A stretch of 64,000 bases of DNA from Sphingomonas ginsengisoli An et al. 2013 (GCF_009363895.1 NZ_CP045434.1:434001-498000); one strand, 5' to 3'; positions 36,572 through 46,081 are shown, counted from the first letter of the stretch. Notes: a model not told the origin generated them from the letters alone. A program made the numbers and translations.

Positions 36572-38176
36572 TCAGCGTTGCAAAGGCGCCGCGGGATAGG
36601 CGTCGAGGACCGGGCCGAGCGCCTCGCGGAGCGGGCCCAAGAACGGCTCGTAAGCGCGCCATTCCTCGGTTCCCGAGCGATAGATCGGCTGCCGGACCTG
36701 CTCCGAGCTGGCGGTGCGGACCGCCCGCTCAGTCCGGTAGAATTCGAGGCAGGCGGGTTCGAACGGCAGCCCGCAGGCGTCGAGCAACCGGCGCACCTGC
36801 GTCTCGGTGTCGGCGACCATCTCTTCGTAGATCACGCGGTGGACGCGCCCCGGCAGCACCGCGTCGACATGCGCCATCAGCCGGACATAGTCGGCATAGT
36901 AGCGCCCCATGTCGGCGAGGTCGTAGCTGAACGGCTGCCCCTGCGCGAAATGCTGGCGGAAATTGGCGAAACCGCAACCGAGCGGATGGCGCCGGGCGTC
37001 GATGATCTTCGCGTTGGGCAACACCAGCGCGATGAACGGCACGTAGAGCCAGTTGTTGGGGAGCTTGTCGATAAAGAAGGGCCGCGCAGTACGCCGCTGC
37101 ACCCCGGCACGCTTGAGATAGTCGGCACCCGCCGCTTCGCGCGCCGCCGCATCCATCTCGCGGACGCTGCCGGGATAACCCAGCAGTTCGCGCGCGACCG
37201 CCGGCAGGTCGGGCAGCTCGCTCGTTCCCTCGACCTGGCTGTGCGAGCTGAGGATCTGCTCGACGAGGGTCGAGCCCGCGCGCGGCATCCCGACGATGAA
37301 AATGGGATCGGGCGCCTGGCAGCCACTTCCGGCAGCAGCGGCGTAAAGCTCGGGCGTGAATACCGCGATCGCCCGGTCGACTGCCGTGCTGATCGTGGCA
37401 GGATCGTAGGGCAACCGCTCGCGCCGCAGCCGGTTGGCCTCGGCATAATGTCCGAAGGCGCGCGGCGGCTCCTTGGCGTCGTGCCACGCCTTGCCGAGCG
37501 CGAAATGGAGCTGGAAGCGGTCTTCGGGCGTGAGGCCCGGCTCATCGAGCATGCGCTCCATCGTCGTCCGGTCGGCCTCGTCGAACCGCACGGTCTTCAA
37601 ATTGGCGAGGCTCCACCACGCCTCGCCCAGCTGCGACCGCAATTCGATCGCCCGGCGATAGGCCGCGATCCCCTCGGCCTGGCGTCCGACCGTCTTGAGC
37701 ATGTGGCCGAGGCTCAGCCACACCCGCGGCTGATTGGGCGCCCGCGCCAGCACCTGCTCGTAAAGCGCGATCGCCTCGTCGAAATCGCCCAGCCGGCCAA
37801 GCGTCGCCGCCTTGAGATTAAAGTGGCCGATATCGTCGGGCTCGGCCTCGAACACCGCGTCGAGCAGCGGCAGCGCCTCGGCCGCGCGCCCGGTCCGGGC
37901 GAGCACGAGCGCGAGGTTGGCCCTTGCAGGCACAAACGCCGGGGCAATCTCGAGCGCCCGGCGGAGTAGCGTCTCGCTGTCGCCCATTCGCCCGATCCGC
38001 GCCGCCAGCTCGGCCAACATGCGGATCGCCCGGACCTCGAACGGATCCTCCTTGAGAAACGCCTTGAGGGTGCGCTCGGCCACGTCGAGCCGGTCGCCGT
38101 TGAGCGCCAATGCCGCCTCGATCAGCCGCGGGTCGGTGCCGGGACGGAGCAGGGGCGGGGCAGGGACGGTCGACAT
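36572..38176 (-). CDS. TPR-containing sulfotransferase family protein
   Basis: Protein of 534 residues. The first roughly 230 residues are tetratricopeptide repeats (RALEIAPAFVPARANLALVL, EQVLARAPNQPRVWLSLGHM). The C-terminal domain is a PAPS-type sulfotransferase (Sulfotransfer_3 group). It has the 5-prime phosphosulfate loop FIVGMPRAGSTLVEQILSSH and a 3-prime phosphate region around AKIIDARRHPLGCGFANF. It may transfer sulfate to a peptide, lipid or glycan, with the TPR part selecting the partner. It is followed on the same strand by a TonB receptor, an association often seen in sphingomonad-like genomes. The acceptor is unknown. Confidence 0.85.
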   Translation of the reverse strand: MSTVPAPPLLRPGTDPRLIEAALALNGDRLDVAERTLKAFLKEDPFEVRAIRMLAELAARIGRMGDSETLLRRALEIAPAFVPARANLALVLARTGRAAEALPLLDAVFEAEPDDIGHFNLKAATLGRLGDFDEAIALYEQVLARAPNQPRVWLSLGHMLKTVGRQAEGIAAYRRAIELRSQLGEAWWSLANLKTVRFDEADRTTMERMLDEPGLTPEDRFQLHFALGKAWHDAKEPPRAFGHYAEANRLRRERLPYDPATISTAVDRAIAVFTPELYAAAAGSGCQAPDPIFIVGMPRAGSTLVEQILSSHSQVEGTSELPDLPAVARELLGYPGSVREMDAAAREAAGADYLKRAGVQRRTARPFFIDKLPNNWLYVPFIALVLPNAKIIDARRHPLGCGFANFRQHFAQGQPFSYDLADMGRYYADYVRLMAHVDAVLPGRVHRVIYEEMVADTETQVRRLLDACGLPFEPACLEFYRTERAVRTASSEQVRQPIYRSGTEEWRAYEPFLGPLREALGPVLDAYPAAPLQR

Positions 38177-38289
38177 GCGCGGCCATGCTTAAGGCCGGCA
38201 ACATGGCGCGCAAGCCGGGCGGACCTTCCGTGAGGCTTTGAGAAACCTATCTTGGTTACAGAGAGCCAGACGATAACGGGACGAAGCGC

Positions 38290-39963
38290 GTGGCGGCGAT
38301 CTGGAGCGAGCATTATTGCCATCCCGGCGGCTGGGCGCGCAGCTTCGACGCGCTGCCCGTTCACGCGCTGCTCGAACGCGCGGCAGCGGCGTGGTCGCAG
38401 CGAATTGCCCTCGATTTCTACGGTCGCCGCACGACCTATACCGACCTGCTCGACCAAGTCCGCCATGTCGCCCGCGGGCTGCAGAGGCTTGGCCTCGCCG
38501 GCAAGCGCGTCGGGCTGTTCCTGCCCAACACCCCGCATTATCCGGCGGCCTTCTACGGCTCGCTGCTGGCCGGCGCGACGGTGGTCAATTTCTCGCCGCT
38601 CTACTCGCCCGACGAGGTTCTCGCCCAGGCCCGCAACAGCGGGATCGAGGCGATCGTCTGCCTCGACCTCAAGCGGCTGTGGCCGCCGATCCAGCGCCTG
38701 CTCGACGAGCAAGCCGTCTCCCACGTCATCGTCGGCGACCTCGCCGAGGTGCTGCCGTGGCCCAAGGCGCTCGGCTTCCGCCTGCTCAAGCGTGGCGAGC
38801 GCCAGCCGTTGCCGATTGACCCCAGAGTCACCCGCTGGTCGGCGCTGCTCGCCAACGATGGTGCGCCTGAACCAATGAAGGTCGACCCGCAGCGTGATCT
38901 CGCCCTCATTCAGTTTACCGGCGGCACCACCGGCGTCCCCAAGGGCGCGGCGCTGACCCACGCCAACCTGTCGATCAACGCGCTCCAGCTCGAAGCGATC
39001 GACCCGACGCCGCGGGGGACGCAAGCGCGGGTGCTGGGCTGCCTGCCGCTGTTCCACATCTTCGCCATCGCCGCGATCCTCAACCGCTCGGTGCTCGGCG
39101 GCGCGGAGATCGTGCTGCTGCCCAAGTTCGAAGCGCGCGAGGCGCTCGCCGCCTTGAAGCGCCGACGCTGCACCGACATGGCCGGGGTGCCGGCGATGTT
39201 CCAGGCGCTGATCGACGACCCCGCTTGCTCGCCCGCCGCCTTCGCCTCGCTCAAGCAGGCGTTTTCGGGCGGCGCGGCCATGACCCCGGCGCTCAAGGAA
39301 CGTTTCGAGGCGGCGACTGGCGCCCGCGTGCTCGAAGGTTATGGCATGACTGAAAGCGCCGGCGTGGTCTCGGTCAATCCCTACGTCGGTGAGGCCCACG
39401 CCGGCACCGTCGGCCAGCCGCTCCCGGGCACGCTGGTGCGGATCGTCGGCGAGGACGGCCGCGACGTCCCGGTCGGGCAAAGCGGCGAGATCGTGGTCAG
39501 CGGCCCGCAGCTGATGCAGGGCTATTGGCGCCCCGACGAGCAGCGCGTCGAGCCGCTCGACCAAGGCGAATTCCGCACCGGCGACATTGGCCGGATCGAA
39601 CCCGACGGCTATCTGCGCATCGTCGACCGCTTGAAAGACATGATCAACGTCGGCGGGTTCAAGGTCTTCCCGAGCCAGCTCGAAGCGGTGCTCGCCAGCC
39701 ATCCGGCAGTTGCCGAGGCGATCGTCGTCGCCGCGCCCGACGAGCGCGTCGGTGAGCGGCCCTACGCCTTTGTCGTCCTCAACGAGGGCTGCCAGGCGAG
39801 CGCGGACAAGCTGACCGCCTATCTCGCCAAGCATGTCGGCAAGCACGAGCGGCTCGCCGGGCTCGAGCTGCGCGACGCCCTGCCGCGGACGATGATCGGC
39901 AAGCCCGACCGCAAGGCGCTCGCCGCCGAGGTGCAGGCGCGCGACATGAGCGCCGCCGCCTAG
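38290..39963 (+). CDS. fadD: Long-chain fatty-acid--CoA ligase
   Basis: ANL-superfamily AMP-binding enzyme of 557 residues that activates fatty or aromatic acids to CoA thioesters. The P-loop motif is IQFTGGTTGVPKGAALTHAN, A5 is LEGYGMTES, and the hinge/A8 is DGYLRIVDRLKDMINVGGFK. The C-terminal lysine is in PRTMIGKPDRKAL. It starts with GTG 38290. The order of blocks and the length match FadD. It is surrounded by an acyl-CoA dehydrogenase (convergent, shared CTAG) and a CoA-transferase/racemase, so a fatty-acid degradation role is likely, though the chain length cannot be read. Confidence 0.9.
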   Translation: MAAIWSEHYCHPGGWARSFDALPVHALLERAAAAWSQRIALDFYGRRTTYTDLLDQVRHVARGLQRLGLAGKRVGLFLPNTPHYPAAFYGSLLAGATVVNFSPLYSPDEVLAQARNSGIEAIVCLDLKRLWPPIQRLLDEQAVSHVIVGDLAEVLPWPKALGFRLLKRGERQPLPIDPRVTRWSALLANDGAPEPMKVDPQRDLALIQFTGGTTGVPKGAALTHANLSINALQLEAIDPTPRGTQARVLGCLPLFHIFAIAAILNRSVLGGAEIVLLPKFEAREALAALKRRRCTDMAGVPAMFQALIDDPACSPAAFASLKQAFSGGAAMTPALKERFEAATGARVLEGYGMTESAGVVSVNPYVGEAHAGTVGQPLPGTLVRIVGEDGRDVPVGQSGEIVVSGPQLMQGYWRPDEQRVEPLDQGEFRTGDIGRIEPDGYLRIVDRLKDMINVGGFKVFPSQLEAVLASHPAVAEAIVVAAPDERVGERPYAFVVLNEGCQASADKLTAYLAKHVGKHERLAGLELRDALPRTMIGKPDRKALAAEVQARDMSAAA

Positions 39964-41093
39964 ATCGAGCGCGCGACCAGCTCCTTCATGATCTCGCTGG
40001 TCCCGCCGTAGATGCGGGCGACGCGCGCATCGCGCCACAGCCGGGCGATTGGATATTCGTTCATATAGCCAGCGCCGCCGTGCAGCTGGAGCGCGAGGTC
40101 GCACAGCTGGAACTGCGTTTCCGAATGCCATAGCTTGGCCGCGCTCGCTTCGGCGGCGGTGAGCTTGCCCGCGACATGGCGCGCGATCGCCCAGTCGAGA
40201 TGCGCCCAGCCGACCTGCAGCCGCGCCTTCATATCGGCCAGCGTGAAGCGCGTGTTCTGAAATTCGAACACAGTCTTGCCGAACGCCTTCCGGTCCTTGG
40301 TGAACTCGACCGCCAGGTCGAACGCCCGCTGCGCCGCGCCCTGACATTGCACCGCGATCGATAGCCGCTCCTGCGGCAGCTGGTTCATCAGCATCCCGAA
40401 CCCGCCATTCTCCTGGCCGAGCAGGCGATCGGCGGGGAGGGCGACATCCTCGAAGAACAATTCGCTGGTGTCGTTGCCGTGCAGCCCGATCTTGTCGAGG
40501 TTGCGGCCGCGGCTGAAGCCCTCGTCGCCCTCTTCGACCAGGAACAGGCTGATCCCGCGCGCGCCGCCTTCCTCGGTGGTGCGGGCGCAGACGATCACCA
40601 GGTCGGCGCTCTGCCCGTTGGTGATGTAGGTCTTGCTGCCGTTCAGTCGCCAGCCGTTGCCGTCGCGGCGCGCGATCGTCTTCATTCCCTGCAGGTCGCT
40701 GCCCGCGCCGGGTTCGCTCATCGCGATGGCGGTGATGGTGTCGCCCGACACCATGCCCGGCAGCCAGCGGTGCTTCTGCTCCTCGCTGCCGTAGCCGATG
40801 ATGTAATCGGCGACGATGTCGCTCTGCAGCGTCCAGCCGACCGCCGAGCCGGCATAAGCCACCTCTTCGTCGACAATGGCGTTCCAGCTGAAGTCGAGCC
40901 CCGGTCCCCCATAGGCTTCGGGCACCCCGGGGCAGAGCAGCCCCGCCGCGCCTGCCGCCTGCCACGCCGCGCGCTCAACGATGCCCTCGCGTTCGTGGCG
41001 ATCGGTGTCGAGTGCGCCGACCACCTTGCGGACGGTGTCGCGGAACGCCTCATGGTCCTCGCTGAAAATGGTGCGCGCGCCGGTGTCGAGCAT
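39960..41093 (-). CDS. Acyl-CoA dehydrogenase
   Basis: FAD-dependent dehydrogenase of 377 residues for the first step of beta-oxidation. Signatures are AIAMSEPGAGSDLQGMKT (FAD-binding strand), GNDTSELFFEDVALPADRLL, QLHGGAGYMNEYPIARLWRD, and the C-terminal ARIYGGTSEIMKELVARSI. A catalytic base near residue 250 is not unambiguous. ATG 41093 follows CAAGGAGAAGCC. It is divergent from the CoA-transferase gene and convergent with fadD. Substrate class (short or branched acyl-CoA) is not decided by sequence. Confidence 0.92.
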   Translation of the reverse strand: MLDTGARTIFSEDHEAFRDTVRKVVGALDTDRHEREGIVERAAWQAAGAAGLLCPGVPEAYGGPGLDFSWNAIVDEEVAYAGSAVGWTLQSDIVADYIIGYGSEEQKHRWLPGMVSGDTITAIAMSEPGAGSDLQGMKTIARRDGNGWRLNGSKTYITNGQSADLVIVCARTTEEGGARGISLFLVEEGDEGFSRGRNLDKIGLHGNDTSELFFEDVALPADRLLGQENGGFGMLMNQLPQERLSIAVQCQGAAQRAFDLAVEFTKDRKAFGKTVFEFQNTRFTLADMKARLQVGWAHLDWAIARHVAGKLTAAEASAAKLWHSETQFQLCDLALQLHGGAGYMNEYPIARLWRDARVARIYGGTSEIMKELVARSI

Positions 41094-41149
41094 GGCTTCT
41101 CCTTGTGCCGGGCAGGCTAGAGGCTAGAGCGGCGGGGGAGAAGAGGGAC

Positions 41150-42241
41150 ATGGCCGGACCGCTGGCAGGACTGACGATCGTCGAGCTGGCCGGCCTTGGC
41201 CCCGGCCCATTCGCGGCGATGATGCTCGCCGACCATGGCGCGCGGGTGATCCGGGTCGAGCGGCAGGGCAACCTCAGCGTCCCCAACGATCCGCTGACCC
41301 GCAACCGCGAAAGCATCGCGCTCGACCTCAAGCAGGAAGAGGGGCGGGCGATTGTCCGCCGCCTCGCCGAGCGCGCCGACGGGCTCATTGAAGGCTATCG
41401 CCCCGGCGTGATGGAAAAGCTCGGGCTCGGGCCGGATGCGCTGCTCGCCGCCAATCCACGGCTGGTCTACGGACGGATCACCGGATGGGGGCAGGAGGGG
41501 CCGCTCGCCCAGACTGCCGGTCACGACATCAATTACCTCGGTTTGACCGGCCTGCTGTCGTGCATCGGCACGGCCGACCGTCCCCCGATGCCGCCACTCA
41601 ATCTCGTCGCCGACTACGCCGGGGGCGGGCTGATGCTCGCCTTCGGGATGGTCAGCGCCTTGCTCGCCGTTCAGCGCGGCGGCCCAGGACAAGTGATCGA
41701 CGCGGCGATGACGGACGGGGCGGCGCTGACCGGTGCCGTCATCTTCGGGCTGCGCGCCGCCGGAATGTGGCGCGACGAGCGCGGCGCCAACCTGCTCGAT
41801 GGCGGCGACCCGATCTACGGCTGCTACGCCTGTGCCGACGACCGCCATGTCAGCGTCGGCGCGCTCGAGCCGCAATTCCGCGCCGCGCTGTTCGAGGGCC
41901 TCGGCTTGGCTGGAGCGCCGAGCAAGGCCGAGATCGCCGCCGCCTTCGCAAGCCGCCCGCGCGCCGACTGGCTCGAGCGCTTCGCCGGCACCGATGCCTG
42001 CGTCGGCCCCGTGCTCGGCCTCGGCGACGCGCCGGACGATCCGCACAACCGGGCGCGCGGCACCTTCATCAAGGTCGGTGGCGTGACCCAACCCGGACCC
42101 GCCCCGCGCTACGCCACCACCCCGACCGACCCGCCACGGCCGCCTCGGCGCGAGGGAGAGGATGGGGCCGCGATCCTCGCCGAGCTCGGGATGGGCGCGG
42201 CCGAGATTGCCGACCTCGAGGCCCGGGGCGTGCTGCGATGA
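41150..42241 (+). CDS. CaiB/BaiF CoA-transferase family protein, alpha-methylacyl-CoA racemase-like
   Basis: Class III CoA-transferase fold, 363 residues. N-terminal GLTIVELAGLGPGPFAAMML and VIRVERQG, RADGLIEGYRPGVMEKLGLG, and HDINYLGLTGLLSCIG are characteristic of alpha-methylacyl-CoA racemases (Amacr/Mcr), which epimerise 2-methyl branched acyl-CoAs so they can be oxidised. ATG 41150 is behind AGAGGGA. It overlaps the downstream aminotransferase as ATGA. The neighbouring acyl-CoA ligase and dehydrogenases support a branched-chain lipid role. A true CoA-transferase cannot be excluded. Confidence 0.87.
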   Translation: MAGPLAGLTIVELAGLGPGPFAAMMLADHGARVIRVERQGNLSVPNDPLTRNRESIALDLKQEEGRAIVRRLAERADGLIEGYRPGVMEKLGLGPDALLAANPRLVYGRITGWGQEGPLAQTAGHDINYLGLTGLLSCIGTADRPPMPPLNLVADYAGGGLMLAFGMVSALLAVQRGGPGQVIDAAMTDGAALTGAVIFGLRAAGMWRDERGANLLDGGDPIYGCYACADDRHVSVGALEPQFRAALFEGLGLAGAPSKAEIAAAFASRPRADWLERFAGTDACVGPVLGLGDAPDDPHNRARGTFIKVGGVTQPGPAPRYATTPTDPPRPPRREGEDGAAILAELGMGAAEIADLEARGVLR

Positions 42242-43392
42242 ACCCGCTTTACGCCGCCATGCCGGTCAGCATCTTCGAACGGATGAGCTTCGCCGCCGCG
42301 GCGCATGGAGCGGTCAACCTCGGCCAGGGCTTCCCCGATTTCGGCTGGCCCGAGCCGCTGGTCGCCGAAGCCGCGCGCCTGCTGACCCGCGGCAGCAATC
42401 AATATCCGCCCTCGCGCGGTCTGCCGGCGCTGCGCCAGGCGGTCGCCGACCATTACGCCCGCCACCAGGGCCTCGACCTCTCCGCTGACAACGTCCTCGT
42501 CACCAGTGGCGCCACCGAGGCGATCGCGGCGGCGCTGTTCGCATTGCTTGAGCCGGGCGACGAGGCGATCGTCATCGCCCCCGCCTACGACGCCTATGCG
42601 CCGCTCATCCGCCGGGCCGGCGGCGTCATTCGCGAAGTCGCGCTGCGGCCGCCGCAGTGGCGGATCGACGAGGGCGAGCTGGCGGCGGCGGTCAGCCCAC
42701 GCACCCGCCTGATCGTCCTCAACAACCCGCATAATCCGACGGGGCGGCTATTCGACGCGGCCGAGCTTGCCGCCGTCGCACGCGTCGCCGATCGTCATGA
42801 CCTGCTCGTCCTCTCCGACGAGGTGTGGGAGCATGTCCTCCCCGAGGGACGCGCCTTTGTGCCCTTCGCCTCGCTGCCCGGAATGGCCGCGCGCACCCTC
42901 AAATGCGGCTCGGCGGGCAAGATCTTTTCGCTCACCGGGTGGAAGGTCGGCTGGCTGGTCGCTCCGCCCGAGCTCGCCGCGCTGGCGGCCAAGGCGCACC
43001 AGTTCCTGACCTTCGCCACCGCGCCCAATCTGCAGGCGGCGGTCGCGGTCGGCCTTGGGCACGACGAGTGGCTCGCGCCGATGCGCGCCGCCTTCACCGC
43101 CGCCCGCGACCGCTTGGCGGACGGCCTCGCCGCCGCCGGCTACGTTCTGCTGCCGAGCGAGGGGACCTATTTCCAGTGCGTCGATCTCGCCGCCTCGGGT
43201 ATCGCGCTCGACGACCAGGCCTTCGCCACTCTCGCGGTGGAGCGGGCCGGGGTCGCGGTCATCCCGCTCTCGCCTTTCTACGAGGAAGCGCCGGCAACCA
43301 ACCTCGTCAGGCTCTGCTTCGCCAAGCGCGATGAAACGATCGCCGCCGGCCTCGCTGCCATGGCGAAGGCCCGCGACCTCGCCCGCGGCTAG
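42238..43392 (+). CDS. Class I/II PLP-dependent aminotransferase (methionine/kynurenine type)
   Basis: Fold-type I aminotransferase of 384 residues. Blocks include VNLGQGFPDFGWPEPLVAEA, NQYPPSRGLPALRQAVADHY, NPHNPTGRLF, and the PLP lysine in CGSAGKIFSLTGWKVGWL. The closest recognisable group is the kynurenine/methionine aminotransferase (YbdL-like) set. It transfers the amino group from methionine or aromatic amino acids to a keto acid. ATG 42238 overlaps the racemase-like stop. Why it is coupled to a CaiB-type gene is unclear. It ends in a CTAG shared with the EAL gene. Confidence 0.88.
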   Translation: MNPLYAAMPVSIFERMSFAAAAHGAVNLGQGFPDFGWPEPLVAEAARLLTRGSNQYPPSRGLPALRQAVADHYARHQGLDLSADNVLVTSGATEAIAAALFALLEPGDEAIVIAPAYDAYAPLIRRAGGVIREVALRPPQWRIDEGELAAAVSPRTRLIVLNNPHNPTGRLFDAAELAAVARVADRHDLLVLSDEVWEHVLPEGRAFVPFASLPGMAARTLKCGSAGKIFSLTGWKVGWLVAPPELAALAAKAHQFLTFATAPNLQAAVAVGLGHDEWLAPMRAAFTAARDRLADGLAAAGYVLLPSEGTYFQCVDLAASGIALDDQAFATLAVERAGVAVIPLSPFYEEAPATNLVRLCFAKRDETIAAGLAAMAKARDLARG

Positions 43393-44240
43393 GCGCGGAC
43401 GTCGGCCTCGATCCGCCGCCGCACGATCGGGTCCTTGGACGGACTGACCAGCAGCTTCCAGCGCCGCTTGTGCCGGCTGTTCCACGGCAGCAACTCGTCG
43501 GGGCTGAGCGGCTGCGCGATCAGGAAACCTTGTGCGGTGTCGCACCCCATTTGGCGCAGCATCGCCAGTTGCTCGGCGGTCTCCACCCCTTCGGCGGTGG
43601 CGGTCAGCCCCAGCCCGTGCGCCAAGTCGATCACGCTCTTGACGATCACCCGGCTGTCGTTGCTGCGGACCATGTCCGATACGAACAGGCGGTCGATCTT
43701 CACGTCGGTAAAGGGCAATTGCTTCAACTGCATCAGCGTCGAATAGCCGGTGCCGAAATCGTCGATCGCCAGCCCGATCCCCTTGATCCGGAAGCGGGTC
43801 AGCGTGTCCATCAGCTTGACCAGCGGCTGGGTCGCCCCCTCGGTCAGCTCGAGCACCAGCCGGTCGGTCGGGACGTGGAGGTGGCGGCACATCCGCTCGA
43901 CCAGGTCAGGGAAATCGAGGTGCTGGAGCGACAGCGCCGAAATGTTGAAAGCGATCGAGGTGTCGAGCCCGTGGTTGCGCCACTCGAGCCACTGGCGGAG
44001 CGTCGTCCGCAGGCCCCACTGGGTAAGCTGGTCGATCAGGCCATGCCGCTCGGCCAGCGGGACGAAGCGCGAGGGGGCGACTTGGCCAAGCTGCGGATCG
44101 GTCCAGCGGACCAGCGCCTCGACCCGGATCAGCCGCCCGTCGTCGAGCGCCACCTTGGGCTGATAGGCCATCGCCAGCCGCCCATTGAGCAAGGCTCGCT
44201 CGAACCCGTCGAGCAGCGCAATATCCTTGCGGCTGGTCAT
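43389..44240 (-). CDS. EAL-domain cyclic-di-GMP phosphodiesterase
   Basis: A stand-alone EAL domain of 283 residues with no membrane or sensory part. Catalytic motifs look intact: EAL at 41-43 (RVEALVRW), NIS at 99-101, ELTEG at 131-135, DDFGTGYS from 160, Lys181 in VKIDR, and Glu217/Glu220 in TAEGVET. It should hydrolyse c-di-GMP to pGpG. It is second in a two-gene operon after a lone receiver protein, joined by ATGA, so phosphorylation signals may control it through that partner. A tandem PilZ receptor is encoded divergently next door. Confidence 0.92.
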   Translation of the reverse strand: MTSRKDIALLDGFERALLNGRLAMAYQPKVALDDGRLIRVEALVRWTDPQLGQVAPSRFVPLAERHGLIDQLTQWGLRTTLRQWLEWRNHGLDTSIAFNISALSLQHLDFPDLVERMCRHLHVPTDRLVLELTEGATQPLVKLMDTLTRFRIKGIGLAIDDFGTGYSTLMQLKQLPFTDVKIDRLFVSDMVRSNDSRVIVKSVIDLAHGLGLTATAEGVETAEQLAMLRQMGCDTAQGFLIAQPLSPDELLPWNSRHKRRWKLLVSPSKDPIVRRRIEADVRA

Positions 44241-44632
44241 GGCGCGGGCGCCGGTCGCACCTCCTTGAGCACCTCTTCGAGTTCCTCGAGCCGGGTCGGC
44301 TTCTCGAGCGGTCCGACCATCCGGAGGCCGAGCGCCTGGCCGAGCCGGAACGCGCTCTCGAGCACGCGCCGGTCGAAGCCCGAGATGATCAGCACCGGAC
44401 CCTTGAATTCCTCCCCCGCGAGGAAGCGCAGCAATTCGACCCCGTCCATCCCCGGCATACCGAGGTCGAGCGCGACCGCATCTGGCCGCTGCTCATGATA
44501 TTGGCGGCGGAAATCTTCCTCGTTGGTGCCGATGAACGCCTGATAGCCCGATTCCTGCGCCGCCGTGGCCACGAAGGCCGCGAGCGCCGGTTCGTCGTCG
44601 ATCAGCAGCAGGCGCGGCCGCTCCATTATCAT
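44237..44632 (-). CDS. Single-domain response regulator
   Basis: Receiver-only protein of 131 residues. The acidic pair Asp12/Asp13 (LLIDDEP), phospho-acceptor Asp56 (ALDLGMPGMDG), Ser84 and Lys111 (PLEKP) are all present, so it should be phosphorylated. ATG 44632 is chosen because AGGAGC lies five bases upstream; the longer in-frame extension is unsupported. It has no output domain and is translationally coupled to the EAL enzyme, which is probably its effector. The kinase is outside the window. Confidence 0.9.
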   Translation of the reverse strand: MIMERPRLLLIDDEPALAAFVATAAQESGYQAFIGTNEEDFRRQYHEQRPDAVALDLGMPGMDGVELLRFLAGEEFKGPVLIISGFDRRVLESAFRLGQALGLRMVGPLEKPTRLEELEEVLKEVRPAPAP

Positions 44633-44775
44633 CCTTGCTCCTGAGTTTCTCTTCCCTTGCGCTGGCTTGACCGCGCTCGTCAAACCGATCGTCACGCATC
44701 ACAGTTGAAACGGCTTCTTAACCCTGAGGAGTGCAGGCTGTCCCCTCAAAGTGCCTGTCCAAGGGGAATTGTTCC

Positions 44776-45474
44776 GTGTTCGTTTCCCTCATTCGTCGCA
44801 AAGGCCGCAAACCTCTAAGCGAAGAGGCGGCGTTCGAGTCGACCACCTTCTCGCTCAGCACCAATGTGCCGCGCCCGGTCGAACGGCGTGAAGAGGATCG
44901 CGTGCTCTCGACGCTGCAGGTCGGCAAGCTGACCAGCGTCGGCGGCGAGCAGCTTATCCGCATCCGCAACGTCTCGGCCGGCGGGCTGATGGCCGAGTGC
45001 GGCGCATCGCCGCCGGTCGGCGACTCGGTCGAGCTCGAATTCTCCGGCCAGAAAATTCCCTCCAGCGTGGTCTGGATCCGCAAAGGCACTGTCGGCATCA
45101 AGTTCGACCAGAATGTCGACCTCGGCGAGCTGCTCGCCGGGCGCAAACCGCGCCACGGCTTCCGCCCACGCCCGCCACGCCTGCAGGTCGACTGCCGCGC
45201 CTCGGTCAAGGTCGGCAAGACCTTCTACACCTGCAACGTCCACGACATTTCGCTCGGCGGCATGAAAGTCGAGCCGATCAACGAATATTGCCTCGGCAAG
45301 AAGGTCGTCGTGGTGATCGAGAGCCTGCGTCCGGTGAAGGGCGAGGTGCGCTGGTATTCGGACCGCCGCGCCGGCATCGTGTTTGAAGAGGAACTGCGGT
45401 TCGACGAGCTAGCCGAGTGGATCGGCAAGCGTCTCGAGGTCGCCAGCCTCAAGGCCGTCCACACCAGCCGCTAG
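44776..45474 (+). CDS. Tandem PilZ-domain protein
   Basis: Protein of 232 residues with two PilZ domains. In the first, REEDR and [11 protein letters not shown] supply the RxxxR and N-x-S-x-x-G c-di-GMP motifs. In the second, [11 protein letters not shown] gives D-x-S-x-x-G, but the arginine motif is an altered RPRPPR, so its binding is less sure. GTG 44776 follows AAGGGGAA with seven-base spacing. It is divergent from the receiver/EAL operon, forming a compact c-di-GMP module. The first domain may bind ligand while the second serves in dimerisation; that is a guess. Confidence 0.85.
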   Translation: MFVSLIRRKGRKPLSEEAAFESTTFSLSTNVPRPVERREEDRVLSTLQVGKLTSVGGEQLIRIRNVSAGGLMAECGASPPVGDSVELEFSGQKIPSSVVWIRKGTVGIKFDQNVDLGELLAGRKPRHGFRPRPPRLQVDCRASVKVGKTFYTCNVHDISLGGMKVEPINEYCLGKKVVVVIESLRPVKGEVRWYSDRRAGIVFEEELRFDELAEWIGKRLEVASLKAVHTSR

Positions 45475-45529
45475 TTTCGGCGGCCCGCGCTTCCTACATC
45501 TCCGTCACCTTCAAGCGGAGATGAGAATC

Positions 45530-46081
45530 ATGGCGGAAAGCCAAGCAATCCTGGCCGGCGGCTGCTTTTGGTGCACCGAGGCGGTGTTCCTCGACGTGGT
45601 CGGCGTGCGCAGCGTCGAGAGCGGCTACATCGGCGGGCAGACCGTCAACCCGACCTACAAGCAGGTGTGCGGCGGCGACACCGGTCACGCCGAGGCGATC
45701 CGCATCACGTTCGACGAGGCGCAGGTCAGCTACGGCGATCTGCTCGACATCTTTTTCGCCACGCACGATCCGACCCAGCTCAACCGGCAGGGCAACGACA
45801 TCGGCACCCAATATCGCTCGGCCATCTTCCCGCTGGACGAAGAGCAGGCCGACATCGCCCGGGCCAAGATCGCCGAGCATAATGGGGATCACGGCGGGCG
45901 GATCGTCACCACCATCGAGCCGCTGACCGACTGGTATCCGGCCGAGGATTATCACCAGGACTATTGGGCCAATGAAGGCCAGCGCAATCCCTATTGCATG
46001 GCGGTTATTCCGCCCAAGCTGCAGAAGCTGCGCAAGAGCTTCCAGAACCGCCTCAAGAGCCAGGCGGGCGCGACCGCCTAG
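45530..46081 (+). CDS. msrA: Peptide-methionine (S)-S-oxide reductase
   Basis: MsrA of 183 residues that repairs oxidised methionine. The catalytic motif GGCFWC places the active cysteine at Cys12. [25 protein letters not shown] and [11 protein letters not shown] are conserved blocks. ATG 45530 has GGAGATGAG upstream; ATG 45521 is three codons earlier and is possible. There is no signal peptide, so it is cytoplasmic, and no fused MsrB. It ends in a CTAG shared with the convergent Sua5-type gene. Confidence 0.95.
   Translation: MAESQAILAGGCFWCTEAVFLDVVGVRSVESGYIGGQTVNPTYKQVCGGDTGHAEAIRITFDEAQVSYGDLLDIFFATHDPTQLNRQGNDIGTQYRSAIFPLDEEQADIARAKIAEHNGDHGGRIVTTIEPLTDWYPAEDYHQDYWANEGQRNPYCMAVIPPKLQKLRKSFQNRLKSQAGATA

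Noticed and set aside
33873..36599. Open frame of 908 codons on the plus strand opposite a TonB receptor
   Set aside because: Composition is that of an antisense shadow (valine, glutamate and arginine repeats); the receptor has plug and barrel signatures.
36572..38176. TPR sulfotransferase as part of sulfoquinovose metabolism
   Set aside because: Sulfotransferases move sulfate from PAPS and do not act on C-S sulfonates; the gene is in a different transcription unit 7 kb away from the locus.
38122..40965. Open frame of 947 codons on the minus strand across fadD and an acyl-CoA dehydrogenase
   Set aside because: Spans two well-supported genes and carries no motif; long antisense frames are common at this GC content.
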